From Cornus controversa (lineage: Eukaryota; Streptophyta; Magnoliopsida; Cornales; Cornaceae), in contig CM048845.1 of assembly GCA_026545225.1 (NCBI GenBank), forward strand, positions 32,230,501 through 32,294,500: a stretch of 64,000 bases of DNA, in the 5' to 3' direction. The notes under the pieces are model-generated. The model saw nothing but the letters and a program-made list of their open reading frames with translations, made no database searches and had not been told where the DNA came from. The stretch's first letter is position 1. Every line of letters starts with the position of its first letter. Below are positions 12,801 to 20,300 of the stretch, in pieces. The translations under genes were made by a program, and so were the position numbers.

Positions 12801-15800
12801 ATGTGTTGGAGCGGGGTATTACAATTGGTATTAGAGCCTGAACCCAGCCGGAAGTAAGTGTGCAGACAAGGGCGTCGGGCCTCGTAGGGGGGGTGGATTG
12901 TAGTAACCCTTGTGGACGGGTGTGAGTGGGCGGGTGCGAAGACAGACACTGGGCTGAGCTACCACACTGACAGGGTACAGGGTGCTCAATCCCACATCGC
13001 CTGGGTGTGGAAAAGGGGATGTGTTTATATGTAGTATGTTCTCTTCAAATGGTATGAGGCCTTTTGGGGTAAACCCAAGAGCAAAACCGTGCGGGCTCAG
13101 GCCCAAAGCGGACAATATCATACCATGTGTTGGAGCGGGGTATTACAACAGACTCGAGTATGGGTAGCGGCGTATCAGCAAGCCATATCCCAGTACTACA
13201 ACGCTCGGGTTAAGCAGAGGAGCTTTCAATGTGGAGACCTAGTCCTATATGAAGTAACTCAGACGACCAAACCCCCAGACACCAAGAAACTGGCTTCTAA
13301 CTGGAAGGGCCCTTACAGAGTTATTCGGACTTAACAACAGGGGACATATTGGTTAGAAACATTGGAAGGGAAACAGTTAGCCCATCCTTGGAATGCCGAA
13401 CGTATGAGGAAATACTATTAGTAAGATTTTTTGTAGTTGTATTCACTTTAATAGTTTTAGTTGAAACTTAGTTTAGTGTCATGCCTTAGAACGATAGCTC
13501 TGAGGTGTTTTCGAATAGCCTCTATTGTTACTTGAGTATCAATAAAAGCTCTTCTTGTTTTGAAATTTGTTGGTATAATCAAAACAGAAAATAAACAATC
13601 AACCCCATTGGGGCACACCTCGTTCAGAGGGCCTTTCATGAAAAATGTGGGATGAATTAATTTCGAGAACATTGTCAATCAACCCTATTGGGGCACACCT
13701 CATTCAGATGGCCTTTCATGAAAAAAACAGAATGAATTAATTTCAAGAACATTGTCAATCAGCCCCATTGGGGCACACCTCGTGCAGAGGGCCTTTCATG
13801 AAAAAGGGGGAATGAATTAATTCCGAGAACATTGTCAATCAGCCCCATTGGGGCACACCTCGTGCAGAGAGCCTTTCATGAAAAAGGAAAGATGAATTAA
13901 TTCTGAGAACATTGTCAATTAGCCCCATTGGGGCAGACCTCGTTCAGAAGGCCTTTTATGAAAAAGGGAGAATGAATTAATTCTGAGAACAATGTCAACC
14001 AACCCCATTGGGGCACACCTCGTTCAGAGGGCCTTTAATGAAAAAGGCAGGATGAATTAATTCCGAGAACATTGTTAACCAACCCCATTGGGGCACACCT
14101 CGTTCGGAGGATCTTTCATTAAAAATGCGGGATGAATTAATTTTGAGAACATTGTCAAGTAACCCTATTGAGGCACACCTCGTTCAGAGGGTCTTTCATG
14201 AAAAAGGCAGGATGAATTAATTCCGAGAACATTGTTAACCAACCCCATTGGGGCACACCTCGTTCGGAGGATCTTTCATTAAAAATGCGGGATGAATTAA
14301 TTTTGAGAACATTGTCAAGTAACCCTATTGAGGCACACCTCGTTCAGAGGGTCTTTCATGAAAAAGGCAGGATGAATTAATTCCGAAAACATTGTCAATC
14401 AATCCCGTTGGGCACACCTCGTTCAGAGGGTCTTTCATGAAAAAGATAGGATGAATAGGTCTGAGAACACTGTCAATCAACCCCGTTGGGGCACACCTCG
14501 TTCAGAGGGTTTTTCATAAAAAAGGCGGGATGAATTAATTTCGAGAACATTGTCAATCAACCCCATTGGGGCACACCTCTTGCAGAGGTCCTTTCATGAA
14601 AAAAGCAGGATGAATTAATTCTGAGAACATTGTCAATCAACCCCATTGGGGCACACCTCGTGCAGAGAGTCTTTTATAAAAAAAGGGGATGAATTAATTC
14701 TGAGAACATTGTCGATCAACCCCATTGGGGCACACCTCGTTCAAAGGACCTTTAACTAAAAAAGCGAGATGAGTTAATTCCGAGAATATCGTCAACCGAC
14801 CCCATTGGGGCACAATTCGTTAGGAAAGATTTTAGCAAATGACGGGATAAATCCCGCAAAGTTTGTTGCTTAAAGCTCCATTGTGGGTTAGGCCATAAAA
14901 TCTCTTAAATGGGTCACCTCTGTGAAAGGAGGACAATTTATTGATAATCAAGGTTACCACATAGGGAGATAGCATAAAAAACATAAGCCCATATGCTGAC
15001 TACACTACAATGAATGACATTACAAAAAGCATAAATGTGAAAGAAAGTAAAATTAAGAGGCCGAAAGGGCCAACGAGACCGGACGGGCCAAAGAGCCTAG
15101 ACCGGCCAAAGAAACTGGACCGGCCAAAGAGACCGGATCGTCCAAGCCCTCCAAGGCCTGCCAACTAAGGGCCAGGTGTCAAGGGGTCATGAGGGTGGGT
15201 TCGACCTGATGTGAGACCTAACGAGTTCTGGCTTGACGTAGATCAAAGGTCCGATTTTTTACGTAGGAGTATGGGTCATGGCGTAACAGGTTATTTGACT
15301 CCAAAGTGTTCCTAAGATTCGACAAGCGACCCTCATGAACAGAGAGCATCTGATGGGGTGTTTGACTCCGATTGTATTTCATGTGACGTGGACGATTGTG
15401 ATTCTTGTGACGTGGATGAGAGATAAGCATTGACCGCAACTCTCCTATGTCCAAATGGACTGGGGAATTGAAGGGTTAGTCTCCTACTTGAATACAGTCT
15501 CATCTGACTTCTATAAATACAAGGCGATTCATATTCCAGGTAAGCAATTAATGCCCTCTACGTGCCTTTACAACTTCAAAAGCCTTTCTGATTTTTTGAC
15601 TTGACCGTTGGAGCGTAGTCGGCCGGCACCATACCAGTGTTCGTTTCAGTTACCCTTCTCTTGTCTTTTTCAGGTTAGCTTTGACCAGGATCGTGCGACG
15701 ATTTGTGCATGATCAATACCCTAATAGGAAATTCAGCATCTGTAACAAGGATACATAGAACCCAAAACAAGAAGAAAAAAAGAGAAACAGAGAGAGAGAC

Positions 15801-16033
15801 CGGGAGAGAAAAAAATCGGAAACTTATAGAGATGCTGGGAAAATATATAGAGTAGTTGATGTTCAGATCCAACGATTTGCAGGCAACAACTCTCAACATA
15901 ACCTAATGAAAATAATTCTCGAATTACAACTTGGATACTGCATAGAAGGTGACATAAAAATCCATGTTTACCCAAAATCTAATCGTAGAGTATGATTATA
16001 GATGTCTATTTGTAATTCCACCACTGAAAAAAA

Positions 16034-16077
<44 letters not shown>

Positions 16078-18793
16078 GTAAACCCCCCACTATATAAAAA
16101 ATGTGCAAAAAACACCCCTACTATTTGGTATGTGCATATAAATCCCTATAATTTCAAACTTCAGAGCAAATTGCCCCCTATTACAAATTGATGATGTCAG
16201 ACATTTTTGAAAATCCAAAAGTACCATGTTTGTCATTTCACATTTTAGATTTTTTTATTATTTATTTATAAAGTAAGGATACTTTAGTCATTTCATTATT
16301 CAAATTGAAGATTTATCATTATTTGTCCAAATTGAAAAATGTAGCAGGGTTTTGCGAACAACAGGGAGATCTTTGCATATTTTCTATATAGCGAGGGGTT
16401 GTTTGTGTGTATATAAAAGAATCATGATGAGTGCCTTAGACTATAGTGAAGTAAGTAATAACATTCTAATAGAAACGCCCCAACCTGACCCCACCCAACA
16501 GGAAAAAAAAAAGGAGGGGCGGGGGGAACTTGCTAATTTCAGGAACAAATGGCATAGTATACTTGTTTTTCCATACATTCTTTATTAAAGAAAGGACTTC
16601 CTTATTAATCCGGACTAGTAGCAGGCAAATGTAGACATGGGTGTCATATTGACAAGTTCCCTTTCATAGTATAGGTTGAATCTGTGAAATTGAGAGTAAG
16701 ATCCTAGTTTATCTTTTGTTGAAGATATAGAGTTCAAAGTAAAACCTACTTCTACAACAAAATAAAAGTTCAGGGTATCCAGAGATGTATGATAACTGAT
16801 AACTCCCATAAATTGTACAACTTCTACTACATAAAAGTTGTTTAAGATTCATAATTTGTTCAATTCTCCAATTCAATTATAAAAAGGCTTAACTTTTTAT
16901 ATTAAATATGAAAAATTCACAAACTATAGAGTAGTAGTTAAATGTAATAGAGTTTCATTTCATGTACACTTATCACAAGGACATAATGAAGTCAAAGAGT
17001 AGACATTTACATTGGAAAAACATTGTTAAGGAAATTTAGGTTATTACGTATTTGTAGAAGTATTAAATACCAAAAATAATACTTGTTACAAATACATACA
17101 TATATATATATATTGATATGTATGAGTATATTAGTCAGAATCAGAAGTAAGAACAACAAAGAGGAATCAAACAAGAAATGTAAAACATTCAAAACATCAT
17201 TTAATCAGCTCACAAACGCCTTACTCATATTAGCAGATCTCAGAGGCCAAAGGAAGTTCCTTAAGATGCAGAGGTATGTTATGAGTTATGACCAGAAATT
17301 GCTTCTCTTCCTTAAAGTCTAGTTTTAATGTCTGTACCCAAAATGCAGTAAAAAATTAAAACTGACAGAAGAAGAAAAAAGATTACTTTCATCCCAAAAA
17401 TGACAGGAAATGGCCCCCTGTTACCTTAGCAATGTCAGTAACCATATTCCGAAATGTGTAGTTAGTTTCAGCGGACACACAATGAAATAATCGTATCACT
17501 CCAATATAAAGCCAGTCAGACTTAAGTGATTCCAAGAAGTGTTTAACAGCCATGGAATATTTTAAATCAAAGAGAAGCTATGTTAATACCATTATATGAC
17601 TGAAACAACCTCTCAGCTCCACCAGAGTGATTTCCTACACGAGGTTTCCTTCGGCGCTCGTTGTGGCAAGCAAGACGTTTACGACAGCTGCGCTTACCGT
17701 CATCAAATTCAGCCAGCAGATGGAACCTGTATAGTCAGATCAGAAGATAGTATAAATTATACCAGTGGTAATAATTATATCAATTCTTACTGAGTCAAGC
17801 TTGGGACTGACACATATAAATTTCAACTAAGTGAAAAACCAAAAGGTGATGCATGGTATTTCAAACAAAAAGGCTGAACTTTTTCAAAAGCACAGACCTG
17901 ATTTCAAGAAATGCAAACAGCTATCCATTATAGAAAATTTGCTAATAAAGAGATCCAAATCAACTAAACTCTTAAGATAGACCAAAAACAAAGTGATATG
18001 ACAATTAGGAAACAGGACCAACCAAAGGTAATAAATCCAAATTGGGTGATATACTGATATGTACAGAGCAAACTAACACAATTTATAGTCCGAAAACTCA
18101 AGTTACTATGTTGATATGCTCCTTTTATCTGCAAAAAATATGGCAATAAGAATGAAAACTTTGAATGCTATGAAAAAGTTTATTTCAGATTGGCAGTTGA
18201 AATATTCAAAAATTTCATTCTTATTGCATAGCTGCAAAATAAATGGTGTACAAGGGTGAATGAGCAAGTAACCTGCTACATTGCTGACAAAACCTCTGTT
18301 CAATGCCACTGACAATAACTTTGGAGGTCTTTGAGTGAACCTCACAAACTTTATGCCTCTTATGGTAGTCCTTAGATGAGCTCAAATCTTTCTTACAACC
18401 ATGAACTTTGCAAAAGAGGGCCTGAGAACTTGAATCCGCGGCTCGCGGTCTCTTTGCTGGCATAGAAGACTCAGCTGAAGACAAAATGGGGGTTGCCAAG
18501 GCAGAATCAATGTTTTGGACATCACTATGATCAGCAAACCTACCCAGCTTTAAATCAACTCGCAACAAATCACGATTGTTAGATTCCACAACCAGGCTTG
18601 ATAGCTTCGAACTGGACTCATCCTCTCCGGAAAACGCATTTGGAGTCGCTGCAATTGAACTACCCATTCTGCCATTACCACTTTTACTACTCATAACATC
18701 CCTAATTGAGTCATTGGGAAACGATTTTCTCGTCATTTCTGTGAAACCCAATTCAAGAGATCTCTGATTTTCAATGGCCTCTTGACTACTCAT
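15..18793 (-). CDS. SPL6: SPL6-like SBP-box transcription factor, join of 18793..18273, 17726..17590 and 850..15
   Basis: Plant-specific nuclear transcription factor of the SQUAMOSA promoter-binding-like family, which binds GTAC-core DNA and acts in phase change and development. The three exons join in frame to 1,494 bases (497 residues). Exon 1 carries an acidic/serine-rich N-terminal part and the first half of the SBP domain. Exon 2 carries the second half with its nuclear-localisation tail (KRSCRKRL, then NERRRKPR). Exon 3 carries the long C-terminal region with the miR156-encoded peptide ALSLLSSQ. Zinc-binding Cys/His residues are present (CKVHGC, the later C and H residues, CQQC, FH, CRKR). 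One departure is ACH where the family usually has AGH. The intron inside the SBP domain falls after QQCS-R, the usual SPL position. The gene is assigned to the SPL6 group from exon layout and C-terminal text (RFQGT, CPDMLP); a close paralogue is possible. The start used is ATG 18793, because the upstream N-terminal segment is out of frame. Confidence 0.9.
399..418 (-). promoter_or_regulatory. miR156/157 target site in SPL coding sequence
   Basis: The transcript strand reads TTGCTCTCTCTCTTCTGTCA. The canonical SPL site is the same apart from the first two bases (usually GTGCTC). The internal mismatch opposite miR156 position 14 is the one normally seen in SPL targets; the extra difference lies opposite the miRNA 3' end, where pairing matters least. 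The site encodes part of ALSLLSSQ. This places the gene among the miR156-repressed SPLs. Confidence 0.9.
851..1842 (-). other. SPL intron 2, part nearest exon 3
   Basis: A/T-rich native intron between the exon 3 acceptor and the target duplication of the Tat element. I see no gene in it. Confidence 0.8.
1848..2211 (+). repeat. 5' LTR of the Tat element
   Basis: 364 bases, TGATGGG...CATCATCA. A TATA-like CTATAAATA lies at 2007..2015. Compared by eye with the 3' LTR it shows about 30 substitutions and one 1-base indel, roughly 8 percent, so the insertion is not recent. Confidence 0.92.
2214..2231 (+). other. Primer-binding site of the Tat element
   Basis: TGGCGCCGTCTGTGGGAA begins two bases after the 5' LTR. 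It has the TGGCGCCG start common to PBSs of Tat/Athila elements; I cannot fix the tRNA from the sequence alone. Confidence 0.8.
2412..5108 (+). mobile_element. Solo LTR (S1), 2.7 kb, nested in Tat gag
   Basis: 2,697 bases, TGTAGAGACC...GAGCGTGACA, flanked by the 5-bp target duplication TAGGC (2407..2411 and 5109..5113). No internal domain is present, so it is a solo LTR left by LTR-LTR recombination. A TATA-like TTATAAATA lies at 2787..2795. It carries a cluster of CGATGCATCG palindromes near its 3' end. The start resembles the LTR at 37387; an inverted relative of its 3' 1.6 kb lies at 62395..64000. The size and the ends (TGTA...GTGACA) suggest a gypsy chromovirus-type LTR; this is inference. 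Confidence 0.9.
4410..4576. repeat. Cluster of CGATGCATCG palindromes in solo LTR S1
   Basis: Perfect or one-mismatch copies begin at 4410, 4432, 4450, 4541 and 4563. Several extend to TTCGATGCATCGAAG. The two groups are separated by about 80 bases of other sequence. Confidence 0.9.
6745..7130 (+). pseudogene. Tat aspartic protease remnant
   Basis: Reads [20 protein letters not shown] then [14 protein letters not shown]. The usual catalytic Asp-containing D(N/T)GSS box is changed to ENGSS, so catalysis is unlikely. A frameshift near 7025 is followed by [20 protein letters not shown], the standard end of this domain. Three short open frames cover it. Confidence 0.8.
7330..8234 (+). pseudogene. 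Tat reverse transcriptase remnant
   Basis: Fingers/palm text [36 protein letters not shown] and [15 protein letters not shown] leads to the active-site YVDD at 7919..7930, where the catalytic Asp pair is still present. The thumb text [20 protein letters not shown] and GIEANLEKV follows. The frame is broken before 7590 and by TAA at about 7981. It would copy element RNA to cDNA if intact. Confidence 0.88.
8235..9165 (+). pseudogene. Tat RNase H and second (archaeal-type) RNase H
   Basis: The first domain (about 8380..8690) reads [20 protein letters not shown] and [12 protein letters not shown], ending VLADFIAEL. The second (about 8755..9165) reads [35 protein letters not shown]-stop-LIVRQ and [12 protein letters not shown]. 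In the second domain the first catalytic Asp is Asn (INGSS) and TAA at 8968 breaks the frame. Possession of two RNase H domains places the element in the Tat lineage. Confidence 0.88.
9330..10202 (+). pseudogene. Tat integrase: zinc-binding and catalytic core, split by TRIM array
   Basis: The degenerate zinc-binding part ([22 protein letters not shown]) is followed by the core: [10 protein letters not shown] with the first catalytic Asp, then [15 protein letters not shown] with a further conserved Asp. After frameshifts at about 9800..9890 the segment [15 protein letters not shown] carries the position of the catalytic Glu, followed by [16 protein letters not shown]. The domain stops at the TRIM array and its C-terminal part continues at 13148. 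Confidence 0.87.
10203..13147 (+). mobile_element. Tandem array of ten TRIM LTRs inside the Tat integrase
   Basis: 2,945 bases flanked once by the target duplication ACAGA (10198..10202 and 13148..13152). LTRs of 249-250 bases (TGTAGTAAC...GGTATTACA) begin at 10203, 10526, 10777, 11028, 11352, 11675, 11998, 12252, 12575 and 12899. Six neighbours are separated by a 73-75-base internal domain holding a PBS (TGGTATCAGAGCC, initiator-tRNA-Met type) and a purine tract (GTAGGGGGGTGGA). Three pairs abut directly: 2/3 and 3/4 through AT, 7/8 through GTAT. No protein is encoded; open frames across it are chance. I see no 5S rRNA-like segment, so it is not Cassandra-like. Confidence 0.92.
13148..13423 (+). 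pseudogene. Tat integrase C-terminal part after the TRIM array
   Basis: Reads [20 protein letters not shown], then [13 protein letters not shown] and [10 protein letters not shown], a stop at 13332, and [13 protein letters not shown] with a final TAG. This is the usual C-terminal domain of a gypsy integrase, continuing the core that stops at 10202. It marks the end of pol. Confidence 0.88.
13597..14830. repeat. About 16 tandem copies of an 80-bp unit in the Tat 3' UTR
   Basis: Each unit contains AACCCCATTGGGGCACACCT, CGTTCAGAGG, CTTTCATGAAAAA and GATGAATTAATT. Copies start near 13597, 13674, 13756, 13835, 13914, 13996 and so on to about 14795. Bases 14041..14200 and 14201..14390 repeat with an exact 160-base period, so a two-unit block was duplicated recently. 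Tandem repeats between pol and the 3' LTR are known in Tat elements. Confidence 0.92.
14831..15350 (+). other. Rest of the Tat 3' untranslated region
   Basis: Non-coding. At 15065..15140 a short unit around GACCGGCCAAAGA recurs about four times. The leader around 2290..2400 has a comparable GCCGGTCAGGA-type repeat, now part of gag. Confidence 0.7.
15351..15715 (+). repeat. 3' LTR of the Tat element
   Basis: 365 bases, starting TGATGGGGTG and ending GCATGATCA, followed by the target duplication ATACC. A clear polypurine tract is not visible just upstream. Confidence 0.92.
15721..16076 (-). other. SPL intron 2 next to the Tat element, with a (TA)n run at 16036..16075
   Basis: Native intron sequence resumes after the target duplication. 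The dinucleotide run is 40 bases long. No gene is seen. Confidence 0.75.
16077..16412. mobile_element. MITE-like inverted-repeat element in SPL intron 2
   Basis: The left end AAACCCCCCACTATATAAAA, continuing ATGTGCAAA, is matched in inverted orientation by the right end around 16360..16410 (TTTGCATATTTTCTATATAG then CGAGGGGTTGTTT). The pairing runs over about 50 imperfect bases. It encodes nothing. The target duplication is masked by the (TA)n run. The superfamily is uncertain; the style fits a Mutator-type MITE. Confidence 0.5.
16413..17589 (-). other. SPL intron 2, part nearest exon 2
   Basis: A/T-rich intron down to the GT donor at 17589..17588. No further element or gene recognised. Confidence 0.75.
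17590..17726 (-). CDS. SPL6: SPL exon 2: second half of SBP domain
   Basis: 137 bases. The acceptor is CTATACAG just before the exon and the donor GT is at 17589..17588. It encodes [18 protein letters not shown] and then [15 protein letters not shown], which holds the last zinc ligands and the basic nuclear-localisation stretch. It was too short to stand out as an open frame; it was found by following the SBP domain across the intron. Confidence 0.9.
17727..18272 (-). other. SPL intron 1
   Basis: 546 bases, GT-AG, A/T-rich, no inserted element recognised. Confidence 0.85.
18273..18793 (-). CDS. SPL6: SPL exon 1 (coding part): N-terminal region and first half of SBP domain
   Basis: Reads [10 protein letters not shown] to RFCQQCS-R. 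It is followed by a GT donor at 18272..18271 (context TAGCAG/GTTACT). The 521 coding bases leave phase 2, which exon 2 completes. A Lys/Arg-rich patch ([12 protein letters not shown]) precedes the first zinc ligand. Before it lies a low-complexity Ser/Asn/Asp-rich segment without a recognisable domain. Confidence 0.9.
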
Positions 18794-18920
18794 AACAACA
18801 TGGGATTTTCAATTCCCAGCCCATTAACCCGTTTTTACCTCTAGCAATCGTATTAGCGTCTGAAATAACATCGTTAGATACAAAACCCTTTTCTTCACAG
18901 AAATAGCTCCTGGAATCCAT
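18786..18920 (-). other. Displaced SPL N-terminal segment, now a 44-codon upstream ORF
   Basis: From ATG 18920 the minus strand reads MDSRSYFCEEKGFVSNDV and, further on, [17 protein letters not shown], then TAG at 18788..18786. The MGWELK-P-C wording is what I know from the N-terminus of SPL6-type proteins, so this is the original start of the protein. It is now in a different frame from [10 protein letters not shown] at 18793. The stop overlaps the downstream ATG (ATGAGTAG), a geometry that could allow reinitiation. No GT-AG intron long enough to repair the frame is visible between the two parts. Confidence 0.75.
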
Positions 18921-19435
18921 TATATATAACTAACAATATCAAAAGACCAAAAGAACAACATAAAATCCCACCCATATAGAAGCCAAAAACCTCTCTCTGA
19001 GTCTCCACTTTACTTTTATCCAAAGCCAACGCTGATCTCTGAGTCTCCACTTTACTTTTATCCAAAGCCAACGCTAAATTACAATCCCTAAAACCTCAAA
19101 TGAACTTAGAAGTTATCAAAGTATGCATAACCATAAAAGATTTTTTATTATAAGCATTGTAGAAAGCCCAAAATAGCATACCGTTCTATCTCTTCTTGAG
19201 GTCCAAGAAACTTGTGTGAGCTTCAATTTCTTGGAAAACCCAACAACCAAGCATCACAAAAACTACAAAAATGTGTGTCAATGCACGCAAACTGAATCAA
19301 AACGCACTCAAAAATGAAAATTGACAGATAATGTGTGTCTATTCAAGTGGAAGCAGAGAAGCAAATGGAGACAGAGACCACTGTCGTTACCAGGTAAAAG
19401 AGTGATTCACTGTTCAAACCAGAAAAATAAATCAA
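18794..19435 (-). promoter_or_regulatory. 5' leader and proximal upstream region of the SPL gene
   Basis: Holds the displaced N-terminal ORF and an A/T-rich leader. A possible leader-exon donor lies at about 19182 (AACG/GTATGC on the minus strand), which would make a 5' UTR intron ending before 18920; this is only a suggestion. No convincing TATA box was fixed. A probable transposon begins at about 19436, so the native promoter is very short or displaced. Confidence 0.4.
18993..19076. repeat. Two tandem copies of a 42-bp unit in the SPL leader
   Basis: The phrase CTCTGAGTCTCCACTTTAC and the following CCAAAGCCAACGCT occur twice with a 42-base period (GAGTCTCC at 18999 and 19041). The copies look identical, so the duplication is recent. 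Confidence 0.9.
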
Positions 19436-19774
19436 AAATATCACTTACACCCCCTAAGTTTAGATAATATATCGATTAGACCGGTCTAATTTTAATAATC
19501 TCTACTATACTTCCTTAATTTTGGATTCACATTTTGATTTGTCCTCTCCATTAATGTGATGTCACCAACAAACGGAATTAATATCAGAAAAGTGTATGAA
19601 TGGTTTATTTTGCCCTTCTAATGCATAAAATGACATCTTTAACATCATTAAGCAATGCTCAATTACAAAAGTACCCTTAACTTATATATTATATATGTTA
19701 TATATATTCTATATATATCAATGAGCTCTGGATGTATATATTGTATATTGGATGTATATATTCTATATATATCA

Positions 19775-20080
19775 ATGTTCACTGAAGCCCTAACCAAAGC
19801 CCTCCAAAAATCGATCTCCACCCAACTAGAGATAATTACACTAGAAAAGTAGGCGACTAGAATGGCCACGGATGCCAAAAGGGTGAGTTCGAAATGCGGG
19901 GACATGATTTTCATCATGAAGAGAACCAAGCGGAAGTCATGTGCGTCAAAGAGGACAACGACGATGTTTATAGCAGCTGATCCAACAAATTTTTGGCAGA
20001 TGGTGCAGCATGTGACCGGCGTGAGGTTTGGCAATGGACAAATGTTGGTTGTTCCCGTGTTGAAGGTGGAGTCACAATGA
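19775..20080 (+). pseudogene. VQ-motif protein gene fragment, copy 1
   Basis: One frame from ATG 19775 reads MFTEALTKALQKSIST, has a TAG at 19850, then continues in the same frame to TKRKSCASKRTTTMFIAADP and NFWQMVQHVTGVRFG (VQ motif FxxxVQxxTG at 19991..20020), ending VPVLKVESQ and stop. The Ser/Lys/Arg-rich stretch before the motif and the EALTKALQKS start are what VQ proteins usually have. VQ proteins are plant cofactors of WRKY factors or calmodulin-binding proteins. The premature stop and the flanking inverted repeats suggest a captured, non-functional fragment. Confidence 0.7.
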
Positions 20081-20145
20081 CCATGAAGCCGTCTATGGTG
20101 GCTAGCGATGGTGTTGGTTTAAACTTTGACTTCATTTTTTCTTGC

Positions 20146-20300
20146 AGATGGTGCAATGGGTGATAGGCATAAGATTCGGCAATGGACAGATGCCGGTTAT
20201 TCCCTTGTTAAAGCTAGAGCCGCAGCGACCATGGAGCTGTCTCTTATTATTCCGCCATCATCTGTGGTGGCTGACGGTGGCAGGTGGAGTATACGGTAGT
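20146..20300 (+). pseudogene. VQ-motif gene fragment, copy 2 (tandem partial duplicate)
   Basis: Repeats the end of copy 1: QMVQWVIGIRFGNGQMPVIP then LLKLEPQRP. The motif Thr is replaced by Ile. It begins right after a TTTTTTCTTGCAG stretch that looks like a 3' splice site. DNA similarity to copy 1 continues to about 20290 (GACCATG.AGC, GTGGCT..CG..GGTG). Confidence 0.6.

Larger units (their letters stand above)
1848..15715 (+). mobile_element. Ty3/gypsy Tat-lineage retrotransposon inside SPL intron 2
   Basis: 13,868 bases bounded by TG...CA LTRs and by the 5-bp target duplication ATACC (1843..1847 and 15716..15720). The order is LTR, PBS, gag, protease, reverse transcriptase, RNase H, second (archaeal-type) RNase H, integrase, long tandem-repeat 3' UTR, LTR. 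The second RNase H is the hallmark of Tat elements (Ogre/Retand relatives). Many stops and frameshifts make it inactive. It lies antisense to the SPL transcript. Two later insertions (a solo LTR and a TRIM array) account for about 5.6 kb of its length. Confidence 0.92.

Noticed and set aside
10203..13147. Cassandra TRIM with 5S rRNA promoter
   Set aside because: No 5S-like A box, IE and C box string was found in the LTR; the family is another TRIM.
10144..13334. Many open frames of 60-130 codons with shared text such as [18 protein letters not shown] and [12 protein letters not shown]
   Set aside because: They are chance frames in the repeated TRIM LTR, on both strands, and recur wherever the LTR does (also 30986..31497).
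13597..14830. CRISPR array (regular repeats of about 80 bp)
   Set aside because: Whole units are repeated without unique spacers, in a plant retrotransposon 3' UTR.
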